Shown here piece after piece: positions 63,938-64,000 of a DNA stretch of 64,000 nucleotides. The stretch spans positions 124,001 through 188,000 of the forward strand of contig NZ_BMWT01000007.1 of NCBI RefSeq assembly GCF_014651375.1, read 5' to 3'. The notes below the pieces were generated by a model that searched no databases, had not been told where the DNA came from, and saw nothing but the letters and a program-made list of their open reading frames with translations. Each line of letters starts with the position of its first letter. The stretch's first letter is position 1. The translations under genes were made by a program, and so were the position numbers. The stretch is from Tateyamaria omphalii (GTDB lineage: Bacteria; Pseudomonadota; Alphaproteobacteria; Rhodobacterales; Rhodobacteraceae).

Positions 63938-64000
63938 CTAGAGCGTTGATTGCCGCCTGAATTCTCCGGGTGGTATGTCAAACGCGCGTCGGAAAAGCCG
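63938..64000 (-). CDS. AraC-family regulator, C-terminal end (partial)
   Basis: Only the last 20 codons are in the window, on the minus strand, ending at a TAG (63940-63938). The fragment reads RLFRRAFDIPPGEFRRQSTL, the typical end of the second helix-turn-helix of AraC/GlxA-type regulators. The gene begins beyond the right edge. The gap from the amidase end (63663-63937) shows no convincing gene. Confidence 0.7.
   Translation of the reverse strand, partial: RLFRRAFDIPPGEFRRQSTL

Noticed and set aside
1-64000. CRISPR arrays, insertion sequences, prophage or tRNA genes
   Set aside because: I looked for regular direct repeats, transposase motifs, phage structural genes and cloverleaf-like sequences in the gaps and found none I could support.

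Overview
The window looks like chromosomal DNA of a marine alphaproteobacterium, most likely a Rhodobacteraceae/Roseobacter-type organism. The basis is inferential: moderately high G+C, a Na+-translocating NADH:quinone reductase (nqrA-F with apbE and nqrM), a long AcnB, a glxBCD/glnT cluster (similar to N-methylglutamate synthase genes), and two complete CUT1 sugar ABC importers with UgpC-type ATPases. No prophage, insertion sequence, CRISPR array, rRNA or tRNA was seen.

Layout. 1-5.5 kb: the right end of a hydroxamate-type siderophore locus (truncated MFS transporter, IucD-like N-hydroxylase, convergent TonB receptor and RhtX/FptX-type importer). 5.8-7.5 kb: a Tat-exported OpgG/OpgD-type glucan protein. 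7.5-13.2 kb: a tightly packed minus-strand operon whose five products match the mycobacterial route to decaprenyl-phosphoryl-D-arabinofuranose (HAD-UbiA phosphoribosyltransferase, GtrA, DprE1-like oxidase, DprE2-like reductase) plus a GT-C-like membrane protein. 13.7-21.8 kb: plus-strand envelope-glycan genes: an AsmA-like protein, a DUF2723 membrane glycosyltransferase, a secreted DUF4185 protein (the family that holds endo-D-arabinanases, GH183), a small membrane protein, a sulfotransferase and an arylsulfotransferase-like protein. Together, 5.8-21.8 kb reads as a candidate locus for making, trimming and perhaps sulfating a D-arabinose-containing envelope glycan in a Gram-negative bacterium. 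This is the most interesting part of the window.

21.9-32.9 kb: a sugar ABC importer operon with a PfkB kinase and an argininosuccinate-lyase paralogue, divergent from a ROK regulator, a PIG-L deacetylase fused to a ThuA-like domain and an EamA permease. 33.0-42.9 kb: two divergent operons for amino-sugar/muropeptide catabolism (nagA, SIS deaminase/isomerase, GntR regulator and BadF-type kinase on one side; MurQ-like etherase, ABC importer and Gfo/Idh oxidoreductase on the other), with repeated AGGTATT-like motifs between them. 43.3-49.8 kb: XRE-cupin regulator, glxBCD and glnT, with a convergent GlxA-type regulator. 50.1-53.3 kb: acnB, with an operator-like palindrome upstream, and a small membrane protein. 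53.3-60.7 kb: nqrM-apbE divergent from nqrABCDEF. 61.3-64.0 kb: AraC/GyrI-type regulator, amidase, and the C-terminal end of another AraC-type regulator that runs off the window.

Functional calls come from motifs and remembered family features, since no database search was possible. Substrates of the transporters and the whole arabinan hypothesis are inference.
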